A DNA stretch of 64,000 bases, taken from Flavobacteriales bacterium (GTDB taxonomy: Bacteria; Bacteroidota; Bacteroidia; Flavobacteriales; UBA1820). The notes under the pieces were generated by a model, which saw nothing but the letters and a program-made list of their open reading frames with translations, had not been told where the DNA came from and did not search any database. Below are positions 34,257 through 44,886 of the stretch, one piece after another; position 1 is the stretch's first letter, and each line of letters begins with the position of its first letter. The DNA lies in NCBI GenBank assembly GCA_003150615.1, contig QALN01000009.1, forward strand, positions 129,938 to 193,937, written 5' to 3'. A program made the position numbers and the translations under genes.

Positions 34257-35978
34257 CATAAAGACACCGCTTCGCAGGACCGGCAGCATGACCGTATCCT
34301 CACCGGTTCGCAGGCGCTTATTGAATCTCTCCTTTGCGAGGGTACGGAGGTTATCTTCGGATACCCCGGAGGACAAATAATACCGGTATACGATGCGCTT
34401 TACGATTATCGGGACAGAATCAACCACGTACTGGTGCGCCATGAACAGGGTGCGGCACATGCTGCCGAAGGTTATGCGCGGGCCAGCGGCCGGGTGGGTG
34501 TATGTATGGTGACGTCGGGTCCCGGCGCTACTAACACTGTGACGGGTCTGGCCGACGCTATGCTCGACTCCACTCCGTTGGTGGTCATAAGCGGGCAGGT
34601 AGGCACGGGGCTTCTGGGTACGGACGCTTTTCAGGAGACTAACTTCATAGGCATAACCCAGGCCGTGACGAAATGGAATTGTCAGGTAAAACGCGCCGAA
34701 GACATCCCGGAAGCTATAGCAAAGGCTTTTTACATAGCCAAATCCGGGCGTCCGGGCCCTGTGGTGGTGGATATAACAAAGGACGCTCAAGTGCAGAAGG
34801 CGCCGTTTTCGTACGAGAAAATATGTTCCATACGCAGTTACGACCCTTCGCCCGAACCGGACTGTTCTAAAATAGAAGAGGCGGCAAAACTGATAAATCT
34901 CGCCAAGAAACCTCTCGTTATGGTGGGGCAGGGTGTTATCCTTGGCGGGGCTGAACACGAATTGCTCTCGTTCTTGGACAAGAGCGGAGTACCTGCCGCG
35001 TCCACGTTGTTGGGGCTTTCGGCTATCCCTTCTGCCCATCCGCAAAATGTGGGGATGCTCGGCATGCACGGAAACTACGGCCCTAATATCAAGAACAAGG
35101 ACTGCGACCTTATCATAGCCATAGGCATGCGTTTCGACGACCGTGTGACGGGCAATCCGGAGCGCTTCGGTATTAACGCCAAAGTGATACATTTCGAGAT
35201 AGACCCCTCGGAAATAAATAAGATAATATATGCCGACGTGCCGGTAGTGGGCGACGTAAAGCGCACCCTTCCGTTGCTTACGGCTCTGGTACATGAAAAC
35301 GACCACAGTGCGTGGATAGATGAATTCCGCGCATGTTACGATGTGGAGTGCGAAAAAATAATAAACCGCGTTACCAGACCGTCGTCAGGGCCTTTACGCA
35401 TGGGCGAGGTAGTGGACCGGGTATCGTGCGCCACGCGCGGGGATGCGGTGCTTGTTACGGACGTAGGCCAGCATCAGATGATGGCGGCAAGGTATTTCAA
35501 ATTCAACCGTCCCAGGAGCATAATCACTTCCGGAGGGTTGGGCACTATGGGTTTCGGCCTCCCGGCGGCCATTGGAGCGAAACTGGCTGTTCCGGAGAGG
35601 GAAGTATGCCTTTTCGTGGGCGACGGCGGTTTCCAGATGAACATACAGGAGCTGGCCACCGTGTTCCAGACCGGGGCTGCGGTAAAGGTCATATTGCTTA
35701 ACAACGGTTATCTAGGTATGGTACGCCAGTGGCAGGAGCTTTTCTTCAATCACCGGTACTCGTTCACGCAGATGTTGAGCCCCGATTTCGGCCTTATAGC
35801 CAAAGCCAACGGAATAGAGTATTCGTTGGTGGAACAGCGTGGCGAACTGGACGATGCCGTAAGCCGTATGCTTATGCACAAGGGGCCGTATGTTATGGAG
35901 GTGCGTGTCGAAAACGAGGAAAACGTGTTCCCGATGGTTCCCGCCGGGGCGGAGTTGTCACAGATAATGCTCGAATGA
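34224..35978 (+). CDS. ilvB: Acetolactate synthase, large (catalytic) subunit
   Basis: 584 aa from the ATG at 34224; the frame is open to an ATG at 34170, which would add 18 lysine-rich residues without family support. A ThDP enzyme joining two pyruvates, or pyruvate and 2-oxobutyrate, to form acetolactate or acetohydroxybutyrate. N-terminal catalytic Glu in LVRHEQGAAHAAEGYARA; FAD/central domain with GMHGNYGPN; ThDP-binding GDGGFQMNIQELATV … NNGYLGMVRQWQ near the C-terminus. The first ~30 residues are hydrophilic and variable. Followed 32 nt later by its regulatory subunit. Confidence 0.95.
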   Translation: MNPDIKTSETKHKDTASQDRQHDRILTGSQALIESLLCEGTEVIFGYPGGQIIPVYDALYDYRDRINHVLVRHEQGAAHAAEGYARASGRVGVCMVTSGPGATNTVTGLADAMLDSTPLVVISGQVGTGLLGTDAFQETNFIGITQAVTKWNCQVKRAEDIPEAIAKAFYIAKSGRPGPVVVDITKDAQVQKAPFSYEKICSIRSYDPSPEPDCSKIEEAAKLINLAKKPLVMVGQGVILGGAEHELLSFLDKSGVPAASTLLGLSAIPSAHPQNVGMLGMHGNYGPNIKNKDCDLIIAIGMRFDDRVTGNPERFGINAKVIHFEIDPSEINKIIYADVPVVGDVKRTLPLLTALVHENDHSAWIDEFRACYDVECEKIINRVTRPSSGPLRMGEVVDRVSCATRGDAVLVTDVGQHQMMAARYFKFNRPRSIITSGGLGTMGFGLPAAIGAKLAVPEREVCLFVGDGGFQMNIQELATVFQTGAAVKVILLNNGYLGMVRQWQELFFNHRYSFTQMLSPDFGLIAKANGIEYSLVEQRGELDDAVSRMLMHKGPYVMEVRVENEENVFPMVPAGAELSQIMLE

Positions 35979-36010
35979 CGGACTTTATTAATTGCCAAAA
36001 CAGAAAAACG

Positions 36011-36523
36011 ATGGAAAAAGAATACGTTATAACGATTTTTTCAGAAAACAAGGTGGGACTTCTCAACCAGATAACCACGGTACTCATTTGCCGCAATATC
36101 AATATAGAGAGCCTTACCACGTCCGAGTCGTCCGTTGCGGGCGTACACCGCTTTACGATAACCGTTTGCACCGAGCCGGAAAAGATAGAAAAGGTGGTCA
36201 AGCAGATCGAAAAGAAAGTCGAAGTACTCAAAGCGCTGGTCAATACTCCGGATGAGGTGGTACAGCAGGAAATAGCCTTGTACAAGGTCCCGCGTGACAA
36301 TAATGTCGAAGCTCTGGTGCGCCGTCACCATGTGCGCATACTCGAAGTGGGCGACAGATACATAGTACTGGAAAAGACCGGACACAAGAACGAGACGCAG
36401 GAGTTGTTCGAGTTGCTCAAACCGTACGGAGTGTATCAGTTCGTTCGTTCGGGCCTGGTGGCGATAACCAAATCAGGGTTCGAGCCGGTGACCGAGCTTC
36501 TGAAAAAAGAAACCGGAGTTTAA
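36011..36523 (+). CDS. ilvN: Acetolactate synthase, small (regulatory) subunit
   Basis: 170 aa from the ATG at 36011. The frame is open far upstream inside ilvB, but homology begins at MEKEYVITIFSENKVGLLNQ. The N-terminal ACT domain (residues ~4-77, ENKVGLLNQITTVLICRNI, with the Gly-Leu-Leu effector-site signature) binds valine for feedback control. The C-terminal ALS_ss_C domain activates IlvB. The symbol ilvH is equally used for this subunit. Confidence 0.93.
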   Translation: MEKEYVITIFSENKVGLLNQITTVLICRNINIESLTTSESSVAGVHRFTITVCTEPEKIEKVVKQIEKKVEVLKALVNTPDEVVQQEIALYKVPRDNNVEALVRRHHVRILEVGDRYIVLEKTGHKNETQELFELLKPYGVYQFVRSGLVAITKSGFEPVTELLKKETGV

Positions 36524-36586
36524 AATATCCGAGGCAAAGACACAAAAGAAAAAAAGTATAAATAAACACAATTAAATTTCAAAAAA

Positions 36587-37633
36587 ATGGCACAAATGAA
36601 TTTCGGAGGAGTGGTCGAAAACGTTATGACGCGCGACGAATTCCCCCTTTCAAAAGCACTCGAAACACTTAAGGACGAAACCATAGCCGTGATAGGTTAC
36701 GGCGTACAGGGTCCTGGCCAGTCGCTCAACCTTAAAGACAACGGCTTCAACGTGATAGTAGGACAGCGCAAGAACAGCAAGAGCTGGGACAAGGCAGTGG
36801 CCGACGGATGGGTTCCTGGCGAAACGCTTTTCGATATCGAAGAGGCCGCCGCAAAAGCCACCATCATACAGTACCTTTTGTCCGATGCCGGCCAGATATC
36901 CATGTGGCCGACTATCAAGAAACACCTCACGCCTGGCAAGGCGCTTTATTTCTCGCACGGTTTCGGTATCACGTACAAGGAGCGCACGGGTATCGTTCCG
37001 CCTGCCGATGTCGATGTGATACTTATCGCGCCTAAGGGTTCCGGCACGTCGCTGCGCCGCATGTTCCTGCAGGGACGCGGGCTTAATTCCAGCTACGCCA
37101 TATTTCAGGATGCTACCGGCCGCGCCAGGGACCGCGTCATCGCACTTGGCATAGGCGTGGGTTCCGGTTACCTGTTCGAGACTACGTTCAAGAAAGAGGT
37201 TTATTCGGACCTGACGGGCGAGCGCGGTACGCTGATGGGCGCTATACAGGGTATTTTCGCAGCACAGTACGATACGCTGCGAGCCAACGGACATACTCCG
37301 TCCGAGGCATTCAACGAAACGGTCGAGGAACTTTCACAAAGCCTTATGCCGCTTATCGCCGAGAACGGTATGGACTGGATGTACGCCAACTGCTCCACTA
37401 CGGCACAGCGCGGCGCTCTGGACTGGTGGAAAAAATTCCGCGATGCGACGAAACCCGTATTTGAAGAACTTTATAAGGAGGTGGCCGCAGGCAACGAAGC
37501 ACAACGCTCCATTGATTCCAACAGCCAGCCCGATTACCGCGAAAAACTGAACAAAGAGCTGGAGGAAATGCGCGAATCGGAGATGTGGCGCGCAGGTTCG
37601 GTAGTGCGCAAACTACGTCCTGAAAACAACTGA
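36587..37633 (+). CDS. ilvC: Ketol-acid reductoisomerase
   Basis: 348 aa, class I length. It isomerises and reduces acetolactate or acetohydroxybutyrate using NAD(P)H and Mg2+. Rossmann motif GYGVQGPGQSLNL near residue 37, cofactor-specificity loop GQRKNSKSWDKA, and the C-terminal knotted helical domain with the metal ligands in SDLTGERGTLMGAIQGIF and ETVEELSQSLMPLI. The loop with Arg and Ser residues favours NADPH. Preceded by a 63-nt spacer and followed by a ~190-nt gap without a gene before leuA. Confidence 0.95.
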   Translation: MAQMNFGGVVENVMTRDEFPLSKALETLKDETIAVIGYGVQGPGQSLNLKDNGFNVIVGQRKNSKSWDKAVADGWVPGETLFDIEEAAAKATIIQYLLSDAGQISMWPTIKKHLTPGKALYFSHGFGITYKERTGIVPPADVDVILIAPKGSGTSLRRMFLQGRGLNSSYAIFQDATGRARDRVIALGIGVGSGYLFETTFKKEVYSDLTGERGTLMGAIQGIFAAQYDTLRANGHTPSEAFNETVEELSQSLMPLIAENGMDWMYANCSTTAQRGALDWWKKFRDATKPVFEELYKEVAAGNEAQRSIDSNSQPDYREKLNKELEEMRESEMWRAGSVVRKLRPENN

Positions 37634-37827
37634 TAAACCCGTTTGTCAGGGATGTTTCCACTGACAAGCATAAAAGACAGGCGTGGTTTTGCCCCGCCAT
37701 GGCCGCATGTCTTTGACAGGATTTGCGGCCGCAAGTTCGGAAAAAAGCCGTAGGGACTTTTCCTCGGCTAAACCGGAAAAACAATAGATAATAATTTAAA
37801 AACAGTGGGGATGCCCCGCATAATACC

Positions 37828-39324
37828 ATGAGCGATAAAGTTTACATATTCGACACAACGCTCCGGGATGCCGAACAGGTTCCCGGCTGCCAGCTTAACA
37901 CCATCGAGAAGATAGAAGTGGCACGGCAGCTGGAAAAGCTGGGCGTGGACGTCATTGAAGCGGGCTTTCCGATATCCAGCCCCGGTGATTTCAATTCTGT
38001 CGTAGAAATTTCAAAAGCCGTAACCGGACCCACTATATGCGCCCTTACGCGTGCCGTTGAAAAGGACATAGAGGTGGCCGCCGAAGCTTTAAAGCACGCC
38101 CGTCGCGGGAGAATACACACCGGCATAGGCACTTCGCAGTATCATATTTATGAAAAACTGAACTCCAACCCGCAGGATATAATCGAACGTGCCGTAAAGG
38201 CGGTTAAGTATGCGCGTACTTTTGTGGACGATGTGGAATTTTACGCCGAAGACGCCGGCCGTACCGAAGAGGAATACCTCGCGCGTGTGGTAGAGGCCGT
38301 TATCGATGCAGGAGCTACGGTGGTAAATATTCCCGACACTACGGGTTACTGTCTGCCGAGCGAATACGGCGCGAAGATAGCCTATCTTATGAATAACGTG
38401 CCGAATATCGATAAGGCAATAATTTCTACCCATTGCCATAATGACCTGGGTATGGCTACCGCGAATACCATAGCGGCGATTATGAACGGGGCGCGGCAGG
38501 CTGAGGTGACGATAAACGGACTTGGCGAACGCGCGGGCAATACCGCCCTCGAAGAAGTGGTCATGGCTATCGCATGTCATAAAAACCTCGATTTCGACCT
38601 CGGCATAGACACGAAACAGATAATGGCTTCGAGCCAGCTCGTGTCGAGCCTTATGCGTGTGCCTGTACAGCCGAACAAGGCCATAGTCGGGCGCAATGCT
38701 TTCGCCCATTCTTCCGGCATACACCAGGACGGGGTGCTCAAAAGCCGCGAGACTTACGAGATAATAGACCCTGCGGACGTCGGGGTGGACCAGTCGAGTA
38801 TCATCCTCACGGCACGAAGCGGGAGGGCAGCCCTGAAACATCACCTCAAGGAACTCGGTTACAGTCCGGAAGGGGAGCAGCTCGATGTCATTTATCAAAA
38901 ATTCCTCGAATTGGCGGATAAGAAAAAAGATATAACGATACGCGACCTCGAAATCCTCGCCGGTTCGAATGCGAAAGTGGACCGCACGCTCAAACTCGAA
39001 ACGCTTCAGGTGGTGTGCGGCTCGTCCACCATACCTACGGCTACCGTCAGGGTGAGCTTCGGGGGCGATACGTTCATCGAGACGGCTTCCGGCAACGGCC
39101 CTGTCGATGCGGCTTTCAATGCCGTGAAGAGCATTACCAAACGCCGTGTACATGTCGAGGAATTCCTCGTGCAGGCCATCACGCGAGGAAGTGACGATTT
39201 GGGCAAGGTACATGTGCAGATATCGCACAAGGGGCGTATGTATTATGGTTTCGGGGCCAATACGGATATCGTGACGGCTTCCGTGGAGGCGTTGCTGGAT
39301 GCCATAGCCAAGATTGCGAATTGA
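37828..39324 (+). CDS. leuA: 2-isopropylmalate synthase
   Basis: 498 aa. It condenses acetyl-CoA with 2-oxoisovalerate, the first committed step to leucine. Residues 1-~270 form a DRE-TIM barrel: [14 protein letters not shown] at the N-terminus, [15 protein letters not shown] with the metal-binding His pair, and [18 protein letters not shown]. The linker with [14 protein letters not shown] and a C-terminal LeuA regulatory domain (~390-498) expected to bind leucine are both present, arguing against citramalate synthase or a truncated paralogue. Confidence 0.94.
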   Translation: MSDKVYIFDTTLRDAEQVPGCQLNTIEKIEVARQLEKLGVDVIEAGFPISSPGDFNSVVEISKAVTGPTICALTRAVEKDIEVAAEALKHARRGRIHTGIGTSQYHIYEKLNSNPQDIIERAVKAVKYARTFVDDVEFYAEDAGRTEEEYLARVVEAVIDAGATVVNIPDTTGYCLPSEYGAKIAYLMNNVPNIDKAIISTHCHNDLGMATANTIAAIMNGARQAEVTINGLGERAGNTALEEVVMAIACHKNLDFDLGIDTKQIMASSQLVSSLMRVPVQPNKAIVGRNAFAHSSGIHQDGVLKSRETYEIIDPADVGVDQSSIILTARSGRAALKHHLKELGYSPEGEQLDVIYQKFLELADKKKDITIRDLEILAGSNAKVDRTLKLETLQVVCGSSTIPTATVRVSFGGDTFIETASGNGPVDAAFNAVKSITKRRVHVEEFLVQAITRGSDDLGKVHVQISHKGRMYYGFGANTDIVTASVEALLDAIAKIAN

Positions 39325-39348
39325 TGTGCTTTTAATCCGGATATATTT

Positions 39349-39380
39349 CCACTTTCTTTTGCTTCTCCAAAAGAAAGTGG
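39349..39380. repeat. REP-like hairpin between leuA and leuC
   Basis: CCACTTTCTTTTG / CAAAAGAAAGTGG, a perfect 13-bp inverted repeat with a 6-nt loop, 24 nt after the leuA stop. Hairpins of this sequence type recur in Bacteroidales genomes as REP-like elements. Confidence 0.65.
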
Positions 39381-39499
39381 CAAAGAAAAAGAGCTGCCGT
39401 GTGCGCGGAGCTAACGGCGCTATGCCCTGCTTCGGCCTTGAAGCATCTGGTTGCATGTTCCGGCCTCGCATGGCTGCTGCGACGAGGAAACAGACGCTC

Positions 39500-39548
39500 C
39501 GCAGTCATAGCCGTCGATATGTTTACTTCTGTTCCGCCGGGACACCCG
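39500..39548 (-). repeat. Dispersed repeat, degenerate copy E
   Basis: GCAGTCATAGCCGTCGATAT followed by TTTACTTCTGTTCCGCCGGGA matches the core of copies B-D at 31.0-31.2 kb with small deletions. With the REP-like hairpin it makes up most of the 325-nt gap 39325-39649. That gap contains no convincing gene and splits the operon. Confidence 0.55.
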
Positions 39549-39649
39549 GCCTTTTGGAGCAGCAAAAGAAATTGGAGTAAACAAACGTAGAATTAAAAAA
39601 GTAAATAGATAAAATAGCGGAGCTGATGCTTCCGCAACCAAAAATACAA

Positions 39650-41041
39650 ATGAACACATTATTCGATAAAATCTGGGATGCGCATACTGTGAAAACACTC
39701 GAAGGTGGCTCCTGCATTCTTTACATCGACCGTCAGTACATCCACGAAGTAACAAGCCCCCAGGCTTTCGAGGGCCTTCGCCGGCGCGGAGCCAAAGTAT
39801 TCCGCCCGCAGCAGGTTACTGCCAGTCCCGACCACAACATACCTACCGAACACCAGGAATTGCCGCCGTCCGATCAGCTTTCGCGCACGCAGGTGGAAAC
39901 GCTCGTTAAGAACTGCGGCGAATCGGGTATAGAAATTTTCGGCGTCGGAACCCACCGCAACGGCATAATACACGTCATGGGGCCTGAAACCGGACTTACG
40001 CAACCGGGTATGACGATCGTATGCGGCGACAGCCATACTTCTACCCACGGAGCTATGGGTTGCGTGGCTTTCGGCATAGGCACGTCCGAAGTGGAAATGG
40101 CGCTGGCGTCGCAATGCATACTCCAGTCGAAGCCCAAGACTATGCGAATAAACATCGAAGGCAGGATAAGCAAAGGTGTATGTTCAAAGGACATAATACT
40201 TTACGTCATATCCAAAATGGGTACGGACGGCGGTACGGGTTACTTTATCGAATTTGCCGGGAGCGCCATACGCTCGTTGTCGATGGAGGCGCGTATGACG
40301 GTGTGCAACATGAGTATAGAAATGGGTGCGCGCGGAGGTATGATAGCTCCGGACGAAGTGACTTTCGAATATCTGAAAGGACGGGAGTTCGCTCCCGAAG
40401 GAAATAACTGGACGTCTGCCGTGGAACGTTGGAAAAAATTAAAAAGCGAACCCGATGCCGTTTTCGACCGTGAAGTGACTTTCCGTGCCGAGGACATAAC
40501 CCCTATGATAACATACGGTACTAATCCTGGTATGGGTACGGCCGTAAACGGACGGATACCTTCCCTTTGCCGGATAGAGGAAAATTCACGTCCGTCGTTT
40601 GTCAAGGCGTTGGATTATATGGATTTTAAACCGGGAGAGGCGATGGAAGGCAAAAAAGTCGATTATGTGTTCCTGGGCAGTTGTACCAACGGCCGTATGG
40701 AGGATTTGCGCCTTTTCGCCGGTTATGTGAAAGGAAAACGAAAACACCCTGATGTCACGGCATGGATTGTGCCAGGCAGCAAGCAGGTGGAAAGACAGGC
40801 AGTGGAAGAAGGTATAAAAGACATTCTCGAGGAGGCTGGATTCGAACTCCGCCAGCCGGGATGTTCGGCCTGCCTTGCCATGAACGACGATAAGATACCT
40901 GCCGGTAAATACTGTGTGTCTACGTCGAACCGCAATTTCGAGGGTCGTCAGGGTCCTGGTGCTCGGACTATGCTGGCAGGGCCCCTGGTGGCTGCCGCAG
41001 CTGCGGTCAACGGCGTTGTGACGGATCCAGGGAAGCAATGA
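39650..41041 (+). CDS. leuC: 3-isopropylmalate dehydratase, large subunit
   Basis: 463 aa from the ATG at 39650 ([14 protein letters not shown]); an in-frame ATG at 39626 would add 8 residues. Aconitase-family enzyme isomerising 2- to 3-isopropylmalate together with LeuD. It holds a 4Fe-4S cluster: [14 protein letters not shown] with the first ligand, and [13 protein letters not shown] with the other two. Substrate-site segments [14 protein letters not shown] and [11 protein letters not shown] are intact. Confidence 0.95.
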   Translation: MNTLFDKIWDAHTVKTLEGGSCILYIDRQYIHEVTSPQAFEGLRRRGAKVFRPQQVTASPDHNIPTEHQELPPSDQLSRTQVETLVKNCGESGIEIFGVGTHRNGIIHVMGPETGLTQPGMTIVCGDSHTSTHGAMGCVAFGIGTSEVEMALASQCILQSKPKTMRINIEGRISKGVCSKDIILYVISKMGTDGGTGYFIEFAGSAIRSLSMEARMTVCNMSIEMGARGGMIAPDEVTFEYLKGREFAPEGNNWTSAVERWKKLKSEPDAVFDREVTFRAEDITPMITYGTNPGMGTAVNGRIPSLCRIEENSRPSFVKALDYMDFKPGEAMEGKKVDYVFLGSCTNGRMEDLRLFAGYVKGKRKHPDVTAWIVPGSKQVERQAVEEGIKDILEEAGFELRQPGCSACLAMNDDKIPAGKYCVSTSNRNFEGRQGPGARTMLAGPLVAAAAAVNGVVTDPGKQ

Positions 41042-41172
41042 ATGTGTGTGAAGAATGCCGGTTTTCCGGGGTATTTTGAAAGATACTCCGCAGGTGATAT
41101 GTCACCGGCAGAACGGCAAATAAAAACGGATATAAAAAATACGGCGGGCGCAACCCGCTTGATGAAAAAGAT

Positions 41173-41775
41173 ATGGCAGAGAAATTTACAGTACTTACTT
41201 CTACCGCAGTACCGGTACAGGTGGAAAACATAGATACCGATCAGATAATACCGGCGCGTTTTCTTAAAGCCACTTCGCGCGAGGGCTTCGGTGAAAACCT
41301 GTTCCGTGACTGGCGTTATGACGAGAATGGCAGTCTCAGACCCGGATTTCCGATGAACGATGCCCGTTTCAAAGGGAGGATACTCGTGGGCGGACGTAAT
41401 TTCGGATGCGGCTCCAGCCGCGAACATGCCGCCTGGGCCATCGCCGGTGCCGGTTTCCGTGCGGTGATATCGAGTTTTTTCGCCGACATTTTCAGAAACA
41501 ATGCACTTAACAACGGCCTTTTGCCGGTACAGGTGAGCGAGGAGTTCCTCGCCGGGCTTTTTTCGGCAGTCAATGCCGATCCATGCACCGAAATACGCAT
41601 AGACCTGGCTGCCCAGACCGTGACTGTAATGACTTCCGGGGCGAGTGAACATTTCGATATAAACCCTTATAAAAAAGAATGTCTTATAAACGGGTACGAC
41701 GATATAGATTACCTTATGAGCATGAAATCCGAAGTCGAGGCTTTCGAGAAAAAACATGCTGTCCGTATGGATTAA
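41173..41775 (+). CDS. leuD: 3-isopropylmalate dehydratase, small subunit
   Basis: 200 aa swivel-domain partner of LeuC. Signatures: [15 protein letters not shown] near residue 19, [17 protein letters not shown] (active-site loop) and [16 protein letters not shown]. It lies 131 nt after leuC; that spacer carries no supported gene. Confidence 0.95.
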   Translation: MAEKFTVLTSTAVPVQVENIDTDQIIPARFLKATSREGFGENLFRDWRYDENGSLRPGFPMNDARFKGRILVGGRNFGCGSSREHAAWAIAGAGFRAVISSFFADIFRNNALNNGLLPVQVSEEFLAGLFSAVNADPCTEIRIDLAAQTVTVMTSGASEHFDINPYKKECLINGYDDIDYLMSMKSEVEAFEKKHAVRMD

Positions 41776-41836
41776 ACCTCCGGCCGGACTTATATTTGTG
41801 CTTACGAAAAAAACATAACGATATATTTAACGCATT

Positions 41837-42898
41837 ATGGAATTCAAGATAGGCGTCCTGCCCGGCGACGGTATAGGCCCGGAGATAACGGAGCAGGCCG
41901 TAAAAGCTATAGATGCTGTGTGCCGCAGATTCGGCCACAAGGCGCATTATACGTATGCACCGGTCGGTGCGGCTGCGATAGACAGCTGCGGCGAGCCTTA
42001 CCCGGACTCTACGCATAGGGTGTGTATGGAGTCCGACGCGATACTCTTCGGAGCGATAGGCGATCCGCGTTTCGACAACGATCCCGGCGCCAAAGTACGT
42101 CCCGAGCAGGGGCTTTTGGCCATGAGGAAAAAACTTGGTCTTTATGCCAATATACGTCCGGTCAATACTTTCCCGTCGCTTGCTCACCGGTCGCCACTGA
42201 GGGCCGATCTGGTGGACGGGGTGGATTTTGTTTTCTTAAGGGAACTCACGGGAGGCATGTATTTCGGACGTCCGCAAGGGCGTTCGGAAGACGGGCTTAC
42301 CGCTTACGATACGTGCGTGTATTCGAGGGAGGAAATAGAACGCATTTGCCGCTTAGGTTTCGAATATGCGGACAAACGCCGCCGGAAACTTACCGTGGTG
42401 GACAAAGCCAACGTTTTGGCTACTTCGCGCCTGTGGCGGCAGACGGCGCGCGAAATGTCGGTGGAGTATCCGCAGGTGGAAACCGAATACATGTTCGTGG
42501 ATAATGCTGCGATGAAGATAATACAGAAGCCTTCGCATTTCGATGTGATAGTGACGGAAAACATGTTCGGCGATATCCTGACCGACGAAGCGAGCGTTAT
42601 AACCGGTTCGTTGGGACTTTTGCCATCGGCGTCCGTAGGTGTACATACGTCCCTTTTCGAGCCCATACACGGTTCGTATCCCCAGGCAGCAGGAAAAGAC
42701 ATAGCCAATCCTGTGGCTACCGTATTGTCTGCCGCCATGATGTTCGAGTACGCTTTTTCCCTCCCCGAAGAGGGCGCGGCCATACGCGCTGCGGTGCAAA
42801 AGTCGATTGAAGACGGCGTAGTTACCGAGGATATCTCTGAAGGAGGGCGGGCTTACGGCACCAAGGCTGTCGGCGATTACATAGCTGCGGCGATATAG
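41837..42898 (+). CDS. leuB: 3-isopropylmalate dehydrogenase
   Basis: 353 aa NAD+-dependent oxidative decarboxylase of leucine synthesis. Motifs: GDGIGPEI at the N-terminus; GALRSPLRAD-equivalent [11 protein letters not shown] region read here as [24 protein letters not shown] with the substrate-binding Arg; and [19 protein letters not shown] near the C-terminus binding NAD. The standard 350-aa length supports LeuB over other beta-decarboxylating dehydrogenases. 40 nt separate it from ilvA. Confidence 0.94.
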   Translation: MEFKIGVLPGDGIGPEITEQAVKAIDAVCRRFGHKAHYTYAPVGAAAIDSCGEPYPDSTHRVCMESDAILFGAIGDPRFDNDPGAKVRPEQGLLAMRKKLGLYANIRPVNTFPSLAHRSPLRADLVDGVDFVFLRELTGGMYFGRPQGRSEDGLTAYDTCVYSREEIERICRLGFEYADKRRRKLTVVDKANVLATSRLWRQTAREMSVEYPQVETEYMFVDNAAMKIIQKPSHFDVIVTENMFGDILTDEASVITGSLGLLPSASVGVHTSLFEPIHGSYPQAAGKDIANPVATVLSAAMMFEYAFSLPEEGAAIRAAVQKSIEDGVVTEDISEGGRAYGTKAVGDYIAAAI

Positions 42899-42938
42899 AT
42901 AACATTTTACCGGGAATACAAGCCAATAACGATAAAAC

Positions 42939-44201
42939 ATGGAAAAGACAAATAAATATATGCCAGTTCTTAAGGATATAATGACTGCCGAAAGGACTTT
43001 GGGCGAGATACTCGAACCTACGCCATTGCAGAAAAACCGCAATCTGTCGCAGGAATACGGCGGGACTGTCTACCTGAAAAGGGAAGACCTCCAGATGGTG
43101 CGCTCGTACAAGATACGCGGGGCTTACAACAAGATGAAGTCGCTCACGGCCGAGGAACGCGCCCGCGGCATCGTATGCGCCAGTGCCGGCAACCATGCTC
43201 AAGGGGTGGCTTATTCGTGCAGTAAGCTGGGTATAAAAGGCAAGATTTTCATGCCTGTGACCACTCCAAAGCAGAAGATAGGGCAGGTTAAGATGTTTGG
43301 GGGCGAGTATGTGGAGATAATACTCACTGGAGATACGTTCGATGCCTCGTCCAAGGGCGCGGCCCTTGAGTGCGAGAAGAACAACATGGTGTTCATACAT
43401 CCGTTCGACGATGAGCGTATAATCGAAGGACAGGCCACCGTGGGACTGGAGATACTCCAGAAGACGGCGGAACCGATAGATTACGTGTTTGTGCCGGTAG
43501 GCGGCGGCGGGCTTTTGTCCGGTGTGGGGAGCGTTTTCAAGCAGCTGAGCCCCGCTACGAAAGTCATAGGAGTGGAACCTCTCGGTGCGGCCGGTATGAA
43601 AAAATCGATAGAGAACGGACGCGTGACTTCACTCGACGAGATAGACAAGTTCGTAGACGGCGCTGCCGTACAGCGCGTCGGGGATACTACGTTCGAGATT
43701 TGCCGCCGAGTGTGCGATGATATAGTGGTTGTTCCCGAAGGAAAGGTGTGTACGACGATATTGCGCTTGTACAATGCGGACGCTATCGTTGCCGAACCTG
43801 CCGGGGCGTTGAGTATCGGTGCGCTGGATTTTTACAGGGACAAGATAAAAGGCAAAAACGTGGTATGTATCGTCAGCGGCAGCAACAACGATATAACGCG
43901 TATGGAGGAGATTAAAGAACGTTCCCTGCTGTACGAAGGACTGAAGCATTATTTTATCGTGGAGTTCCCGCAGCGTGCCGGGGCGTTGAAAAATTTTGTG
44001 AATAATATACTGGGACCGACGGACGACATTACGTATTTCGAGTACAAAAAGAAAATACAGCGCGAAAAAGGACCTGCCCTGATAGGCATAGAGGTGCAGA
44101 AACCGGAAGATTACAAGGAACTGGTAAAACGCATGGACAAGGACGGTATAAAGTACCAGTACATAAACGACAATGTGAGCTTGTTTGAGCTCGTGATATG
44201 A
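42939..44201 (+). CDS. ilvA: Threonine ammonia-lyase (threonine deaminase)
   Basis: 420 aa. It converts threonine to 2-oxobutyrate, entering isoleucine synthesis. PLP fold-II enzyme: Lys in MVRSYKIRGAYN, the SAGNHAQG phosphate loop, and the GGGGLLSGVG PLP-phosphate cradle. The C-terminal ~80 residues (YFIVEFPQRAGALKNFVNNI) form one ACT-like domain, so this is the single-domain shorter type rather than the ~510-aa E. coli form. Last gene of the operon. A transaminase (ilvE) is the only missing step. Confidence 0.94.
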   Translation: MEKTNKYMPVLKDIMTAERTLGEILEPTPLQKNRNLSQEYGGTVYLKREDLQMVRSYKIRGAYNKMKSLTAEERARGIVCASAGNHAQGVAYSCSKLGIKGKIFMPVTTPKQKIGQVKMFGGEYVEIILTGDTFDASSKGAALECEKNNMVFIHPFDDERIIEGQATVGLEILQKTAEPIDYVFVPVGGGGLLSGVGSVFKQLSPATKVIGVEPLGAAGMKKSIENGRVTSLDEIDKFVDGAAVQRVGDTTFEICRRVCDDIVVVPEGKVCTTILRLYNADAIVAEPAGALSIGALDFYRDKIKGKNVVCIVSGSNNDITRMEEIKERSLLYEGLKHYFIVEFPQRAGALKNFVNNILGPTDDITYFEYKKKIQREKGPALIGIEVQKPEDYKELVKRMDKDGIKYQYINDNVSLFELVI

Positions 44202-44229
44202 AAATACGGAGGATTTAATTGTGTTGTCT

Positions 44230-44256
44230 AAAGGCGTCTGTGCAAGGACGCCTTTT
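44230..44256 (+). terminator. Terminator of the ilv-leu operon
   Basis: 9-bp stem AAAGGCGTC / GACGCCTTT with an 8-nt loop and a short T tail, 29 nt after ilvA. Confidence 0.75.
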
Positions 44257-44311
44257 CGATGTATTGACCGTATGATAATCCTCATGTTTTCAAAAAATCC
44301 ATATGGCAGCA

Positions 44312-44344
44312 TTGTCGGGATTACGGGCGTACGCGTTATTTTTG
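44312..44344 (+). promoter_or_regulatory. Promoter of ybaK
   Basis: TTG at 44312-44314, a 22-nt spacer and -7 TATTTTTG (44337-44344), 21 nt before the start codon. Confidence 0.6.
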
Positions 44345-44365
44345 CGTTGTCAAACGAATCGGGAA

Positions 44366-44845
44366 ATGAAAACGGCAAAGACCAATGCTGCACGCCTTCT
44401 GGACAAGGCGGGAATAGAATACGAACTTATACCTTACCATGCGGACGAGACCGACCTTTCGGCCGTGCACGTAGCCGGCGAATTGGGGGAGGATATACGT
44501 CAGGTATTCAAAACGTTGGTGCTAAAGGGCGAACGGACTGGATATTTCGTGTGTGTGATTCCCGGCGGGGATGAGGTGGACCTTAAGAAGGCGGCCCGGG
44601 CCGCCGCAGATAAAAAGGCCGATCTTATACCCGTGAAGGATCTTTTACCGGTGACCGGATACATACGAGGCGGATGTTCGCCGGTAGGTATGAAAAAGGC
44701 GTTTCCGATGTTCTTTCACATTACGTGCATGGATTTTCCGTACGTATATGTCAGCGCCGGTGTGCGTGGATTGCAGATAAAGGCTGCTCCTGCCGATTTG
44801 GTGGATTTTACTAAATCCTCCGTCTGTGATTTGGTCGCGGAATGA
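44366..44845 (+). CDS. ybaK: Cys-tRNA(Pro)/aminoacyl-tRNA deacylase, YbaK/EbsC family
   Basis: 159 aa from the ATG at 44366; the frame is open to 44303, but homology starts at MKTAKTNAARLLDKAGI. It hydrolyses mischarged Cys-tRNA(Pro) in trans. Typical YbaK features: VFKTLVLKG with the catalytic-site lysine, the GYIRGGCSPVGMKKAFP loop, and the SAGVRGLQIKAAPADL segment near the C-terminus. Monocistronic with its own promoter; convergent with the glycerophosphodiesterase gene across a perfect palindrome. Confidence 0.92.
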   Translation: MKTAKTNAARLLDKAGIEYELIPYHADETDLSAVHVAGELGEDIRQVFKTLVLKGERTGYFVCVIPGGDEVDLKKAARAAADKKADLIPVKDLLPVTGYIRGGCSPVGMKKAFPMFFHITCMDFPYVYVSAGVRGLQIKAAPADLVDFTKSSVCDLVAE

Positions 44846-44886
44846 GAATAGCAGTCTGTTTTCGTGTTTATACGCTTTGTTTACTC

